Below, one piece after another: positions 1 through 5,096 of a stretch of DNA of 5,096 nucleotides. A model generated the notes under the pieces. It ran no database searches. It was given only the letters and a program-made list of their open reading frames with translations, and had not been told where the DNA came from. Source of the stretch: an uncultured Collinsella sp. (GTDB lineage Bacteria > Actinomycetota > Coriobacteriia > Coriobacteriales > Coriobacteriaceae); contig CAAFEY010000015.1 in assembly GCA_900761995.1 (NCBI GenBank), positions 1-5,096 on the forward strand. Reading direction: 5' to 3'. Every line of letters starts with the position of its first letter. The first letter of the stretch is position 1. Both the position numbers and the translations under genes were made by a program.

Positions 1-186
1 CAGCCCGAGATTACCCAGGGCACCGTCAACGGCACGATCGTCAAGGCGATCGAGACCGCTAAGGAGCTCGGCTACGTCGAGGCCGGCGATCTGACCGTCG
101 CCACCGCCGGCGATCCCCGCATGAGCGTCCAGCTCGAAGACAAGGTCTCCTCGACCAACGTCGCTTACGTCGCTCAGGTCCGCTAA
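1..186 (+). CDS. pyk: Pyruvate kinase, C-terminal fragment (5' end outside window)
   Basis: The reading frame is open from the first base to a TAA stop at 184-186 and gives 61 residues. The segment AKELGYVEAGDLTVATAGDP followed about 13 residues later by STNVAYVAQV matches the last part of the pyruvate kinase C-terminal domain. In that family an alpha helix leads into 'G-hydrophobic-x-x-GD-hydrophobic-V-V-x-x-AG-x-P', and the protein ends with a strand of the 'TTN-hydrophobic-x-x-V' type. Pyruvate kinase converts phosphoenolpyruvate and ADP to pyruvate and ATP in the cytoplasm as the last step of glycolysis; this domain carries the allosteric region and not the active site. Third codon positions are strongly GC, as expected for a highly expressed gene. 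A strong terminator follows 33 bases later, so this gene ends its transcription unit. Only the tail is visible, so the family call rests on a short match and the catalytic residues cannot be checked. Confidence 0.75.
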   Translation, partial: QPEITQGTVNGTIVKAIETAKELGYVEAGDLTVATAGDPRMSVQLEDKVSSTNVAYVAQVR

Positions 187-218
187 ATCGTACTTGCAAG
201 CAGATTTGCATTGCAAAG

Positions 219-251
219 GGCCCGGAAGGCATTGCCTTCCGGGCCTTTTTT
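219..251 (+). terminator. Rho-independent terminator of the pyruvate kinase-like gene
   Basis: A perfect 12-bp stem (GGCCCGGAAGGC at 219-230 and its complement at 234-245) closes a 3-base loop ATT and is followed directly by six T residues (246-251). It lies 33 bases after the TAA stop. The stem could also be read from the minus strand to stop convergent transcription from the phospholipase C-family gene, but the T tract on that side is only CTTTGC, so termination there should be weaker. A smaller dyad, TTTGCA-T-TGCAAA (205-217), sits immediately upstream. Confidence 0.93.
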
Positions 252-388
252 AAGACCTTCTTCATATGCAGCTTCATCGATTTGCGTTCAGTCGCAAGCC
301 TCTCCGATGCCGAGCGCACCACCGAAGATGCCCTGCGGCGGGAGCTATTGGTCGATTGGGATGAGCTGTTCGCCGTTAAGCCGGCCAG
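252..388. other. Convergent intergenic spacer with a possible gene remnant
   Basis: These 137 bases lie between the terminator and the stop codon of the minus-strand phospholipase C-family gene. One plus-strand frame stays open to a TAG at 390-392, and its last stretch, with SDAERTTEDALRRELLVDWD at its core, reads like an amphipathic helical protein tail with normal GC-rich third positions. I see no ATG in that frame and no ribosome binding site, and the frame runs back through the terminator hairpin, so it is not a convincing gene. It could be the worn-down 3' end of a lost gene or simply a chance open frame. The only ATG-led plus frame (from 266) encodes about 32 basic residues and does not look like protein. 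Confidence 0.2.
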
Positions 389-1237
389 CTAGCAGCTAGC
401 GATCAGGGGGACTGCGGGAACGTCAGAAGCAGCAACGCGAGCCGCAAATCCCGCCTCGGTTAGCTCGATGACCTCGGTAAACGTTGCATCGAAAAACTCC
501 TCGGTTAGCAGTCGATACGGCGGATGATCGGGCTCGCCGGGGTTTTCGCGTACAATCTCGTGCATGACGCCGATAGTCTTGAGCACATATTCTTTATGGA
601 TGGGATACTGCCCAAAACGCGCCGCAGCGGTATACAGGCGATCTGTCGCACGCGGAATGGAAACAATGCCCAGCGTCTTGCCAAACCAGTCAAAGTCGCC
701 TTGCTTTTTAATGCGGAACTCCTCACACGGCTTGCCGCCGTGCGCCTTAAGATACTGGTTCACGCGCGTGTTCCACACGGTATCGGCCACCAGATGCGAC
801 CAAACGCCCAGCGTCAGATCAAGCAACGACTGCGCCACATCCTCGGATGCCATCGAAAACTCAGAGGTATCGGGGCCCTCCACAGGCTCGGCCCCCTCAT
901 AGCGCTGCGGATAATGCACCCGATTGAGTCGCTCGCGCTCCTCCACGATCGAGGTCGCCGCAGCCGGTGCACCAGCCGGGGCACCGCTCAGCAGCGGGGC
1001 CACATAGGTATCCCAAAACTCGTGCTCACGAGGCTTAGGGATAGGCTCGGGTTTGGCAAAGTGCGTTATACGATATGGAATGGGATCGGCAATACCGGGA
1101 ACCATGTAGCCCACAAAGATATCCGGAACCACGCAGCCAAACAAAAAGGCATTGCGGTCGCGCACGGTATCGGCAACGGCGCCGGCACGCGCCAGCAAGC
1201 GCTCCGTCTGAGCGATATGAATATTCCAACTTGGCAT
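389..1237 (-). CDS. Zinc-dependent phospholipase C family protein
   Basis: The 282-residue product begins MPSWNIH, the usual start of the bacterial Zn_dep_PLPC-like family, and has the expected spaced metal-ligand candidates. These are Trp4/His7 near the N-terminus, Asp39 in GCVVPDI, His59 in RITHF, and His148 and Asp152 in the motif WSHLVADTVWN. In characterised members the His/Asp ligands hold zinc and the enzyme cleaves phospholipid headgroups, but most close relatives of this short form are unstudied. There is no signal peptide, so a cytoplasmic location is predicted and the true substrate is unknown. I chose ATG at 1235-1237 because a GGGGG Shine-Dalgarno-like run (1243-1247) lies 5 bases before it; an in-frame GTG at 1241-1243 would add two residues but falls inside the ribosome binding site. 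The gene lies 88 bases after nikO and may be read through from it. It ends at TAG (389-391), facing the pyruvate kinase-like gene. Confidence 0.82.
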   Translation of the reverse strand: MPSWNIHIAQTERLLARAGAVADTVRDRNAFLFGCVVPDIFVGYMVPGIADPIPYRITHFAKPEPIPKPREHEFWDTYVAPLLSGAPAGAPAAATSIVEERERLNRVHYPQRYEGAEPVEGPDTSEFSMASEDVAQSLLDLTLGVWSHLVADTVWNTRVNQYLKAHGGKPCEEFRIKKQGDFDWFGKTLGIVSIPRATDRLYTAAARFGQYPIHKEYVLKTIGVMHEIVRENPGEPDHPPYRLLTEEFFDATFTEVIELTEAGFAARVAASDVPAVPLIASC

Positions 1238-1256
1238 AGCCACCCCCGTAAAACTC

Positions 1257-1300
1257 GGATAACTATACCATTCGGAGCCGCCTACACGGCGGCGTTACAA
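1257..1300 (-). promoter_or_regulatory. Small hairpin and possible -10 element between nikO and the phospholipase C-family gene
   Basis: The 88-base gap contains a 6-bp GC-only hairpin (GCCGCC at 1277-1282, loop TACAC, GGCGGC at 1288-1293) with no T tract on either strand, so it is not a standard terminator. Read on the minus strand, TATAGT (1267-1262) looks like a -10 element about 25 bases before the ATG, but no good -35 lies 16-18 bases upstream; the nearest TTGTAA (1300-1295) is 27 bases away. The gene could therefore have a weak promoter of its own, or rely on read-through from nikO with the hairpin as a partial stop or processing site. Confidence 0.25.
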
Positions 1301-1325
1301 GCGCATCACGCGCCCCACGCAGCCC

Positions 1326-2096
1326 CTACCGGACAGCGTCACGTTCGGTCCCATACGAGGGCGTCGGCGCATCGACCACGTGATGATACCGGTCGATATA
1401 AATAGCGCGAGCCTCCAGGCGGCGCACCAAATCCTGATGATGAGTGCTCATGAGCACCGTCTTGCCTGCCGCAACATAAGCCAAAAGGAAGTCGACAACA
1501 ATGTCGCATGAGTCCTCGTCGAGCCCGTTGGTAGGCTCGTCGAGCACCAGGATGTCCGGATTCATAGAAACGATGGCAGCCAGCGCCACACGCTTCTTTT
1601 GCCCGCCCGAAAGCTGATAGGGCGAAGCATCGACGAGGTCGGCAACCTGGAACAGCTCCATCGCGTCACGCACGCGGCGCTCTAGCTCGTCTGCCGGCAG
1701 GCCCATCTGAGCCGGGCCAAAGGCGACTTCCTCGCCCACGGTCGCGCAGAACAGCTGGGCGTCGGCATTCTGGAACACAAAGCCCACGCGCCGATGGAAG
1801 CGCTGCGACCGCACTGGATCGGCGAGGTAGGCCGCATCGACCGTTTCGCCATCGAACAGATACCTACCCGCGCTCGGCACCTCAAGTCCGTTGATAAGCC
1901 GCATGATCGTCGTCTTGCCGCAGCCATTGGGACCGAGCAGGGCAACGAGTTCGCCGCGATTAACCTGCAGCGAAACGCCATCGACCACCGTATGCCCTGC
2001 ATAGGAAAACACCACATCGCGCAGGTCAATGAGCGGCGCGGCACCGGCACCGTGCGCGTCCCTAACACCCGCAGGGTTATTTATCTCGATTGCCAA
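1326..2096 (-). CDS. nikO: ECF-type nickel/cobalt transporter ATPase (NikO/CbiO family)
   Basis: This is the ATP-hydrolysing subunit of the metal importer, acting on the cytoplasmic face of the membrane with NikQ and NikMN. Counting from the TTG start (256 residues), the motifs are Walker A GPNGCGKTT near 55-63, Q-loop FQNADAQLF near 108-116, ABC signature LSGGQKKR at 162-169, Walker B ILVLDEP at 182-188 with the D-loop NGLD following, and H-loop STHH near 217-220. All catalytic positions are intact. The DAQLF form of the Q-loop is typical of ECF ATPases. Length is slightly under the CbiO norm. I prefer TTG (2094-2096) because AAAGG lies 7 bases upstream; ATG at 2118-2120 (8 residues longer) and ATG at 2151-2153 (19 longer, overlapping nikQ) have no ribosome binding site and would add a non-homologous leader. 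The stop is TAG at 1326-1328. As the only ATPase in the operon it probably forms a homodimer. The metal cannot be judged from this subunit. Confidence 0.93.
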   Translation of the reverse strand: MAIEINNPAGVRDAHGAGAAPLIDLRDVVFSYAGHTVVDGVSLQVNRGELVALLGPNGCGKTTIMRLINGLEVPSAGRYLFDGETVDAAYLADPVRSQRFHRRVGFVFQNADAQLFCATVGEEVAFGPAQMGLPADELERRVRDAMELFQVADLVDASPYQLSGGQKKRVALAAIVSMNPDILVLDEPTNGLDEDSCDIVVDFLLAYVAAGKTVLMSTHHQDLVRRLEARAIYIDRYHHVVDAPTPSYGTERDAVR

Positions 2097-2103
2097 AACG
2101 TTG

Positions 2104-2111
2104 CCTTTCCC
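2104..2111 (-). promoter_or_regulatory. Ribosome binding site deciding the nikO start
   Basis: On the minus strand GGGAAAGG (2111-2104) is followed after 7 bases by TTG at 2096-2094. It is the only purine-rich Shine-Dalgarno-like stretch near any possible nikO start, so it supports the shorter protein beginning M(L)AIEINN and a 41-base gap after the nikQ stop. Confidence 0.55.
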
Positions 2112-2137
2112 TATCCACATCGGCCGCAGCGCCCGTG

Positions 2138-2980
2138 CTACAGCGCCGCACACAGCGCCGACAGCAACAGCACGACCCCCGCATAGACCGCATCACGCCA
2201 ACTCAGACTGCTCCGGGCAGGCGCCGGATACGCTCCGGCAAACCCACGGCAGAGCATGGCCTCGTCCATCGAGCGGCTGCATTCCATCGCCTTGATAAAT
2301 GTCATGCCCATGATACCCGCCACCGAATCGGTGCGCGAAAAACCCGCAGGCGCGCGGCCCACACTGCGTAGCATGACCGATTCGGTGAGGTCGTGCATCG
2401 TGCGGCCGAGCACCTCAATGTGCTTAAGCGCCATGTCAAAGGTAAAGATGACCTCGTCGGGCAGGCGCAGCGCCTTGAGCGCCGACGACATACGGCTCCA
2501 GGTGAGCGTCCACGAAACACCCAGCACCAGCGATACGTTAACAAACGTCTTGAGCGCGATCTTGAGCATGGCGATCGTGGCGGAAGCGCCCAGCAGCAGG
2601 GCCGGCAGTGCCAAGACTACGGCAAATCCCGCGGCGGCCAGCGCCGGCATAAAAGTCGCCCGCAGACCGCGCACGGGGCGCACTGCGATCAACACCAGCG
2701 CGATCGCCGCCATCAGCATCAGGTACAGCGGGCTTTGCGCCAGACATACACACAGGACACAGACGAGCATGCCGAGCAGGCGCACCGGAGCCGAAACGCA
2801 AGAAAGGGCGCGGTCGATCATCGACCCGCCCTCGTGCGCGCCTCCACCCAAGCGAACCCGCTCAAGCAGGCTCGCCAGGTGCAGGACATTCTTTTGCATC
2901 ACACGATGCCGAGCCCCCACGGGCTCGTATCGCTCCTCGGCCGCAAGCCAGCTAGGCAGCTCGGCTATTGCCATGAGCAC
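2138..2980 (-). CDS. nikQ: ECF-type metal transporter transmembrane (T) component, NikQ/CbiQ family
   Basis: A 280-residue membrane protein and the coupling subunit that links NikO ATP hydrolysis to movement of NikMN. Residues about 1-58 are soluble, then hydrophobic helices occur near 63-80, 85-100, 108-132, 134-156 and at the C-terminus near 266-280. A long cytoplasmic region lies between the last two. It carries the features expected of EcfT proteins: LRLPDE (171-176) before the coupling helices and the Arg-Gly motif EAMLCRGFAG (240-249), where the usual A-R-G reads C-R-G. The N-terminal soluble part is longer than in typical CbiQ proteins. The start is GTG (2978-2980), with AAGGA 5 bases upstream; ATG at 2972-2974, two codons later, is 11 bases from that site. 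The start lies inside the end of nikMN (29-bp overlap), which suggests coupled translation. The stop is TAG at 2138-2140. Family assignment is firm; nickel rather than cobalt comes from the operon context. Confidence 0.9.
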   Translation of the reverse strand: MLMAIAELPSWLAAEERYEPVGARHRVMQKNVLHLASLLERVRLGGGAHEGGSMIDRALSCVSAPVRLLGMLVCVLCVCLAQSPLYLMLMAAIALVLIAVRPVRGLRATFMPALAAAGFAVVLALPALLLGASATIAMLKIALKTFVNVSLVLGVSWTLTWSRMSSALKALRLPDEVIFTFDMALKHIEVLGRTMHDLTESVMLRSVGRAPAGFSRTDSVAGIMGMTFIKAMECSRSMDEAMLCRGFAGAYPAPARSSLSWRDAVYAGVVLLLSALCAAL

Positions 2981-4037
2981 CGCTTTCCTTAACCGTCAGC
3001 GAGATCAGACGGAATGCGATGGTGAGCACCGCCACGCCAATCACGCCGGACAGGATATACATGGCAGCCTGACCGGCAAAGCCAAGACCCTGCTCCTCGG
3101 AATAGGCCTGCAGGTAATCGCCCGTAGGCAGAGCGTCGGCAAAGGTCGGGGTATCAAGGCCGACCGAAGCCTGCAGACTGTCGTCACCAGCCTCCTGAAC
3201 GGCGGTCGCGGCGCCCTCGGCGTCCCACTCGCCCCATGCGTCACCCGTGGCCAGCAGGCCCAGCGGCGTGGCCGCGACAAGCACGGCGACCAGGATGAGC
3301 GTGGGGACCAGCGAGATCTTTTTGGCGGCAGCGCCATCGGCAGCAAGCTGGCCGTCAACGGCCTCGGGCCCGACGATGATGCTCGGCGCCGTCTTCTTAA
3401 TGAAGGCGTAGATCGCGGCAGTCGCCACGCCCTCGACCACACCGGCCACCAGCATATGCGGGATCAACATGGCGGGAATGGCAATCGACAGCGGGAAGGG
3501 GCAATACAGCGGGGCACCGGACGCGTTGGTGAAGAGCATAGGCTGAATACCAAACTCGATGGCCGCGCACAGGGCCGCCAGGCACAGACCGACCCAACCG
3601 CTCACGATGGCAGAAATCGAGGTGCCCCAGCTCTTGTCGTGCAGACGGCTGTTGAGCGCACGGAACACGATAGCAGCGACAAACGGCAACACAAAGGCCA
3701 TGTTAAAGCAGTTGGCGCCAAACGACAGAACACCGCCGTCGCCAAACAGCAGCGCCTGCAGCGCCAGCGCGACCGAGACAGCGATAGCCGCGGCCTCGGG
3801 GCCCAGCAGCAGCGCGATGAGCGCGCCGCCAACGGCGTGACCAGTGGTGCCGCCGGGCAGCGGCACATTAAACATCATGAGCAAAAAGGAGAACGCGGCG
3901 CAAATACCCAGGAACGCCATGTGCTCGCGATCGAGCGTGGCGCGCACCTTTTTGATGCAATGGACCCAAACGGGCACCATCGCCACCGCCATGACGGCGT
4001 CCGTCTGCGGGGACAGGTAGTTATCTGGAATGTGCAT
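2952..4037 (-). CDS. nikMN: ECF-type nickel transporter substrate-binding protein, NikM with fused NikN/CbiN-like C-terminus
   Basis: This 361-residue membrane protein is the metal-capturing S component (CbiM/NikM family). It starts MHIPDNYLSPQT; in solved NikM structures the N-terminal amine, His2 and His67 ligate the metal, and here His67 falls exactly in GGTTGHAVGG (62-71). Other family signatures are LLFGDGGVLSFGANCFNMAF (96-115) and H194-LVAGVVEG. Residues about 1-240 make up the NikM part. From about 241 there is a helix (243-263, ending ATPLGLLATG), AWGEW (267-271), an acidic external loop of about 50 residues (272-322), and a last helix (324-347). That is the two-helix layout of NikN/CbiN, fused here instead of encoded separately. 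MHIPD is typical of NikM, whereas CbiM usually begins MHIMEG, so nickel is favoured. The start is ATG with AGGAGG 6 bases upstream; the stop is TAG at 2952-2954. Databases may label it cbiM. Confidence 0.92.
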   Translation of the reverse strand: MHIPDNYLSPQTDAVMAVAMVPVWVHCIKKVRATLDREHMAFLGICAAFSFLLMMFNVPLPGGTTGHAVGGALIALLLGPEAAAIAVSVALALQALLFGDGGVLSFGANCFNMAFVLPFVAAIVFRALNSRLHDKSWGTSISAIVSGWVGLCLAALCAAIEFGIQPMLFTNASGAPLYCPFPLSIAIPAMLIPHMLVAGVVEGVATAAIYAFIKKTAPSIIVGPEAVDGQLAADGAAAKKISLVPTLILVAVLVAATPLGLLATGDAWGEWDAEGAATAVQEAGDDSLQASVGLDTPTFADALPTGDYLQAYSEEQGLGFAGQAAMYILSGVIGVAVLTIAFRLISLTVKESGAHGNSRAA

Positions 4038-4043
4038 CTAATG

Positions 4044-4049
4044 CCTCCT
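4044..4049 (-). promoter_or_regulatory. Strong ribosome binding site of nikMN
   Basis: A perfect AGGAGG on the minus strand lies 6 bases before the ATG at 4037-4035. It fixes the start so that His is residue 2, which the metal site requires. Confidence 0.9.
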
Positions 4050-4055
4050 AGATTT

Positions 4056-4078
4056 CGGCACGCGGAATTGCGGTGCCG
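4056..4078 (-). promoter_or_regulatory. Leader hairpin just upstream of the nikMN ribosome binding site
   Basis: CGGCAC (4078-4073 on the minus strand) pairs with GTGCCG (4061-4056) around an 11-base loop, ending 6 bases before AGGAGG. It has no T tract and leaves the ribosome binding site free, so a role in mRNA stability or translation is only a possibility. It does not match a metal or cobalamin riboswitch that I recognise. Confidence 0.3.
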
Positions 4079-4095
4079 TTTGAACCATATCGCCA

Positions 4096-4123
4096 GTGTT
4101 ACGTATTGTCTGATTCGTAACAC
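4096..4123 (-). promoter_or_regulatory. Putative NikR operator for the nikMN-nikQ-nikO operon
   Basis: A perfect dyad GTGTTACG-N12-CGTAACAC, equal to GTGTTAC-N14-GTAACAC, spans 28 bp. The classic E. coli NikR site, GTATGA-N16-TCATAC, is also 28 bp, and a GTGTTAC/GTAACAC variant has, as I recall, been proposed for NikR in other bacterial groups. Here the site begins about 10 bases downstream of the putative -10 element (4139-4134), so bound repressor would block transcription initiation or early elongation. NikR is a ribbon-helix-helix protein that binds DNA when nickel is plentiful, which would shut down uptake. The dyad is certain; the identity of the binding protein is inferred, and no nikR gene lies in the window. 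Confidence 0.7.
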
Positions 4124-4133
4124 GCCGCGGGCC

Positions 4134-4161
4134 ATCATAGCAAACGGCGTGCCGCCAACAA
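4134..4161 (-). promoter_or_regulatory. Putative promoter of the nikMN-nikQ-nikO operon
   Basis: On the minus strand TTGTTG (4161-4156) and TATGAT (4139-4134) are separated by 16 bases. The -10 matches the sigma-70 consensus at five of six positions; the -35 is weaker (three of six). The expected start point near 4127 gives a leader of about 90 bases and places the NikR-like dyad directly after it. The -35 falls in the loop of the 4142-4176 hairpin. Confidence 0.5.
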
Positions 4162-4176
4162 AGCAGCACGCCGTTT
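4142..4176 (-). terminator. 11-bp hairpin, probable terminator after pheT
   Basis: AAACGGCGTGC and GCACGCCGTTT form a perfect 11-bp stem with a 13-base loop, in the right place to end the pheT transcript (about 125 bases after its stop). It has short A and T ends on both sides (TTTG on the minus strand, TTTTG on the plus), so the U tract is short and termination may be partial or bidirectional. Since nikMN follows on the same strand, it would insulate the nickel operon from the upstream gene. Confidence 0.5.
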
Positions 4177-4195
4177 TGTAACCTTTTGCAATACA

Positions 4196-4248
4196 GGTGT
4201 CACAAATGGAAGGTGACGGTCGGCGCCGTCATGACACCGCCCGTGTCA
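4196..4248. repeat. Cluster of nested and adjoining inverted repeats built on TGACAC/GTGTCA
   Basis: Three dyads lie back to back. GGTGTCA (4196-4202) pairs with TGACACC (4232-4238). Inside it, TGACGG (4214-4219) pairs with CCGTCA (4226-4231) around a 6-base loop. The same TGACAC (4232-4237) also pairs with GTGTCA (4243-4248) around CGCCC. The outer and right-hand dyads share one arm, so they cannot form together. None has a T tract. The cluster could be an RNA structure at the end of the pheT transcript or DNA sites for a dimeric regulator with TGACAC half-sites; the sequence alone does not decide. Confidence 0.5.
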
Positions 4249-4302
4249 ACTCAGCAGTGTCGGTGCCCTTGCCTTGCGCGTCAGCCCAAGCCGCAAGCAA
4301 AC

Positions 4303-5096
4303 CTAGCCGCGGACCTCGCCGTTCACACCCTTGCACACCTTGGTGACGATCTTCTGGTGCGCCTTCTCGACCTCTTCGCCGGTGAGCGTGTGGTCGTCGG
4401 AGCGATATGTAAGCGCGAAGGCCATGGACTTCTTGCCCTTGCCAATGCGAACCGGGTCGCGGTACACGTCGAACAGGCGCACGCCCTCGAGCAGCTTGCC
4501 GCCGGCACTGGTGATGCGACGCTCGAGATCCTCGCAGGTCACGGCATTGTCGACCACGATGGCCAGGTCGTGCTCGACGGCCGGATACTGCGAGAACTCG
4601 CGGTAGTTCTCCTGGTTGCGGGCACCCTTGATCAGCTTGTCCAGATCGAGCTCAAAGGCGACGACGACCTCGTCGATGCCGCAGGCCTCGCGCGCCTCGG
4701 GATGGATCTCGCCGACCCAGCCCAGCACGGTGCCGCCGGACAGGACCTCGGCCGCGCGACCCGGCTGCAAAAAGGCATAGCTCTCGCCCTCGACGGGACG
4801 GAAGCGAACCTTCTCGATACGCAGCTGGGCAAGCAGCCCCTCGACGATGCCCTTGCCAGAGAAGAAGCGCAGCTTGCGGTACTTCATGTTCCAAGACTGG
4901 TCGCTCCACTGGCCCGAAAGCACGCCCGCCACGGACTTGGTCTCCTTGGGCAGGCTGGCGTTCTCGCGGCCGTGGAACAGGCTGCCCACCTCGTACAGGT
5001 GCACGTTGGGCGTGCCGTGGGCCTCGTTGTAGGCCACGGACTGCAAAAGGCCCGGCAGCAGCGAGCGGCGCATCTCGGTCTGCTCGGCCACCAGCG
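4303..5096 (-). CDS. pheT: Phenylalanine--tRNA ligase beta subunit, C-terminal part (5' end outside window)
   Basis: PheT pairs with PheS in the cytoplasm to charge tRNA-Phe with phenylalanine. The visible 263 residues start in the middle of the protein and run to TAG (4303-4305). Near the left of the visible part, EMRRSLLPGLL matches the conserved 'MRxSLLPGLL' motif that opens the catalytic-like B6/B7 region. HLYEVGSLF and GWVGEIHPE follow as in other PheT proteins. The last 95 residues or so form the FDX-ACB anticodon-binding domain, with YPAVEHDLAIVVD at its start, then LFDVYRD, GKGKKSMAFALTYRS and TLTGEEVEKAH. The frame is open to the right edge, so the GTG at 5089-5091 is an internal valine and not a start. 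No frameshift or missing block is seen in the visible part. pheS is expected further right, outside the window. The link to the downstream nickel operon is position only; a hairpin and a new promoter separate them. Confidence 0.96.
   Translation of the reverse strand, partial: LVAEQTEMRRSLLPGLLQSVAYNEAHGTPNVHLYEVGSLFHGRENASLPKETKSVAGVLSGQWSDQSWNMKYRKLRFFSGKGIVEGLLAQLRIEKVRFRPVEGESYAFLQPGRAAEVLSGGTVLGWVGEIHPEAREACGIDEVVVAFELDLDKLIKGARNQENYREFSQYPAVEHDLAIVVDNAVTCEDLERRITSAGGKLLEGVRLFDVYRDPVRIGKGKKSMAFALTYRSDDHTLTGEEVEKAHQKIVTKVCKGVNGEVRG

Noticed and set aside
59..322. An 87-codon minus-strand open frame across the terminator
   Set aside because: It runs through the terminator hairpin and antisense to the pyruvate kinase-like gene, and its composition is dominated by Arg.
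388..400. Short direct repeat AGCTAGC-AGCTAGC at the end of the phospholipase C-family gene, as a possible insertion footprint
   Set aside because: Only two 6-7 base units, overlapping the stop codon, with no inverted ends or transposase nearby; chance is sufficient.
524..1405. A 293-codon open frame on the plus strand
   Set aside because: It is antisense to the phospholipase C-family gene and runs into nikO; its product is Arg/His-rich and unlike any family, while the minus-strand frame has clear family motifs.
2097..2153. Longer nikO start at ATG 2151-2153 or ATG 2118-2120
   Set aside because: Neither has a ribosome binding site, and the added residues include the translated Shine-Dalgarno region (MWIGKGN). 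The TTG at 2094-2096 has a well-spaced AAAGG.
2256..4181. A 641-codon open frame on the plus strand
   Set aside because: It is the exact antisense of nikMN and nikQ, has a low-complexity Arg/His/Gln-rich product with no recognisable domain, and has no ribosome binding site. It follows from the strong GC bias of the real genes on the other strand.
4038..4302. Cobalamin riboswitch or T-box upstream of nikMN
   Set aside because: I looked for the B12 box and its surrounding stems and for a T-box motif on the minus strand and saw neither. The short stems present do not fit those folds, and the NikR-like dyad explains regulation better.

Overview
The window reads as chromosomal DNA from a GC-rich Gram-positive anaerobe, most likely a Coriobacteriia actinobacterium of the Collinsella type. 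That placement is inferred from base composition, strong GC preference at third codon positions, AGGAGG-type ribosome binding sites and the flavour of the proteins; no 16S or other taxonomic marker is present. There is no sign of a mobile element, CRISPR array or phage.

Layout: positions 1-186 (+) hold the 3' end of a gene that looks like pyruvate kinase, followed by a textbook rho-independent terminator (219-251). About 140 bases of non-coding or decayed sequence follow. Everything else is on the minus strand. In transcription order (right to left) these are the 3' part of pheT (4303-5096, running off the right edge), a 265-bp regulatory intergenic region, and the genes nikMN (CbiM/NikM with a fused CbiN/NikN-like C-terminus), nikQ (EcfT-type permease) and nikO (ATPase). 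After an 88-bp gap comes a zinc-dependent phospholipase C-family gene (389-1237), which converges on the pyruvate kinase-like gene.

The three central genes form a complete group I energy-coupling-factor importer for a transition metal. NikMN binds the metal (N-terminal Met-His and His67 are present), NikQ couples it, and NikO supplies ATP hydrolysis. nikMN and nikQ overlap by 29 bp and nikO follows nikQ by 41 bp, so they form one operon. Nickel is favoured over cobalt for two reasons. The protein begins MHIPDN (NikM style) rather than MHIMEG (CbiM style). The nikMN promoter is also followed by a perfect 28-bp dyad, GTGTTAC-N14-GTAACAC, which has the length and half-site form expected of a NikR operator. 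No cobalamin riboswitch was recognised.

The most interesting part is the pheT-nikMN intergenic region. It packs a cluster of TGACAC/GTGTCA inverted repeats, an 11-bp hairpin whose loop contains the putative -35 element, a -10 element, the NikR-like operator, a small leader hairpin and a strong ribosome binding site into about 210 bases. I did not find a wholly new system; the window is a well-formed nickel-uptake locus with an unusually dense control region.
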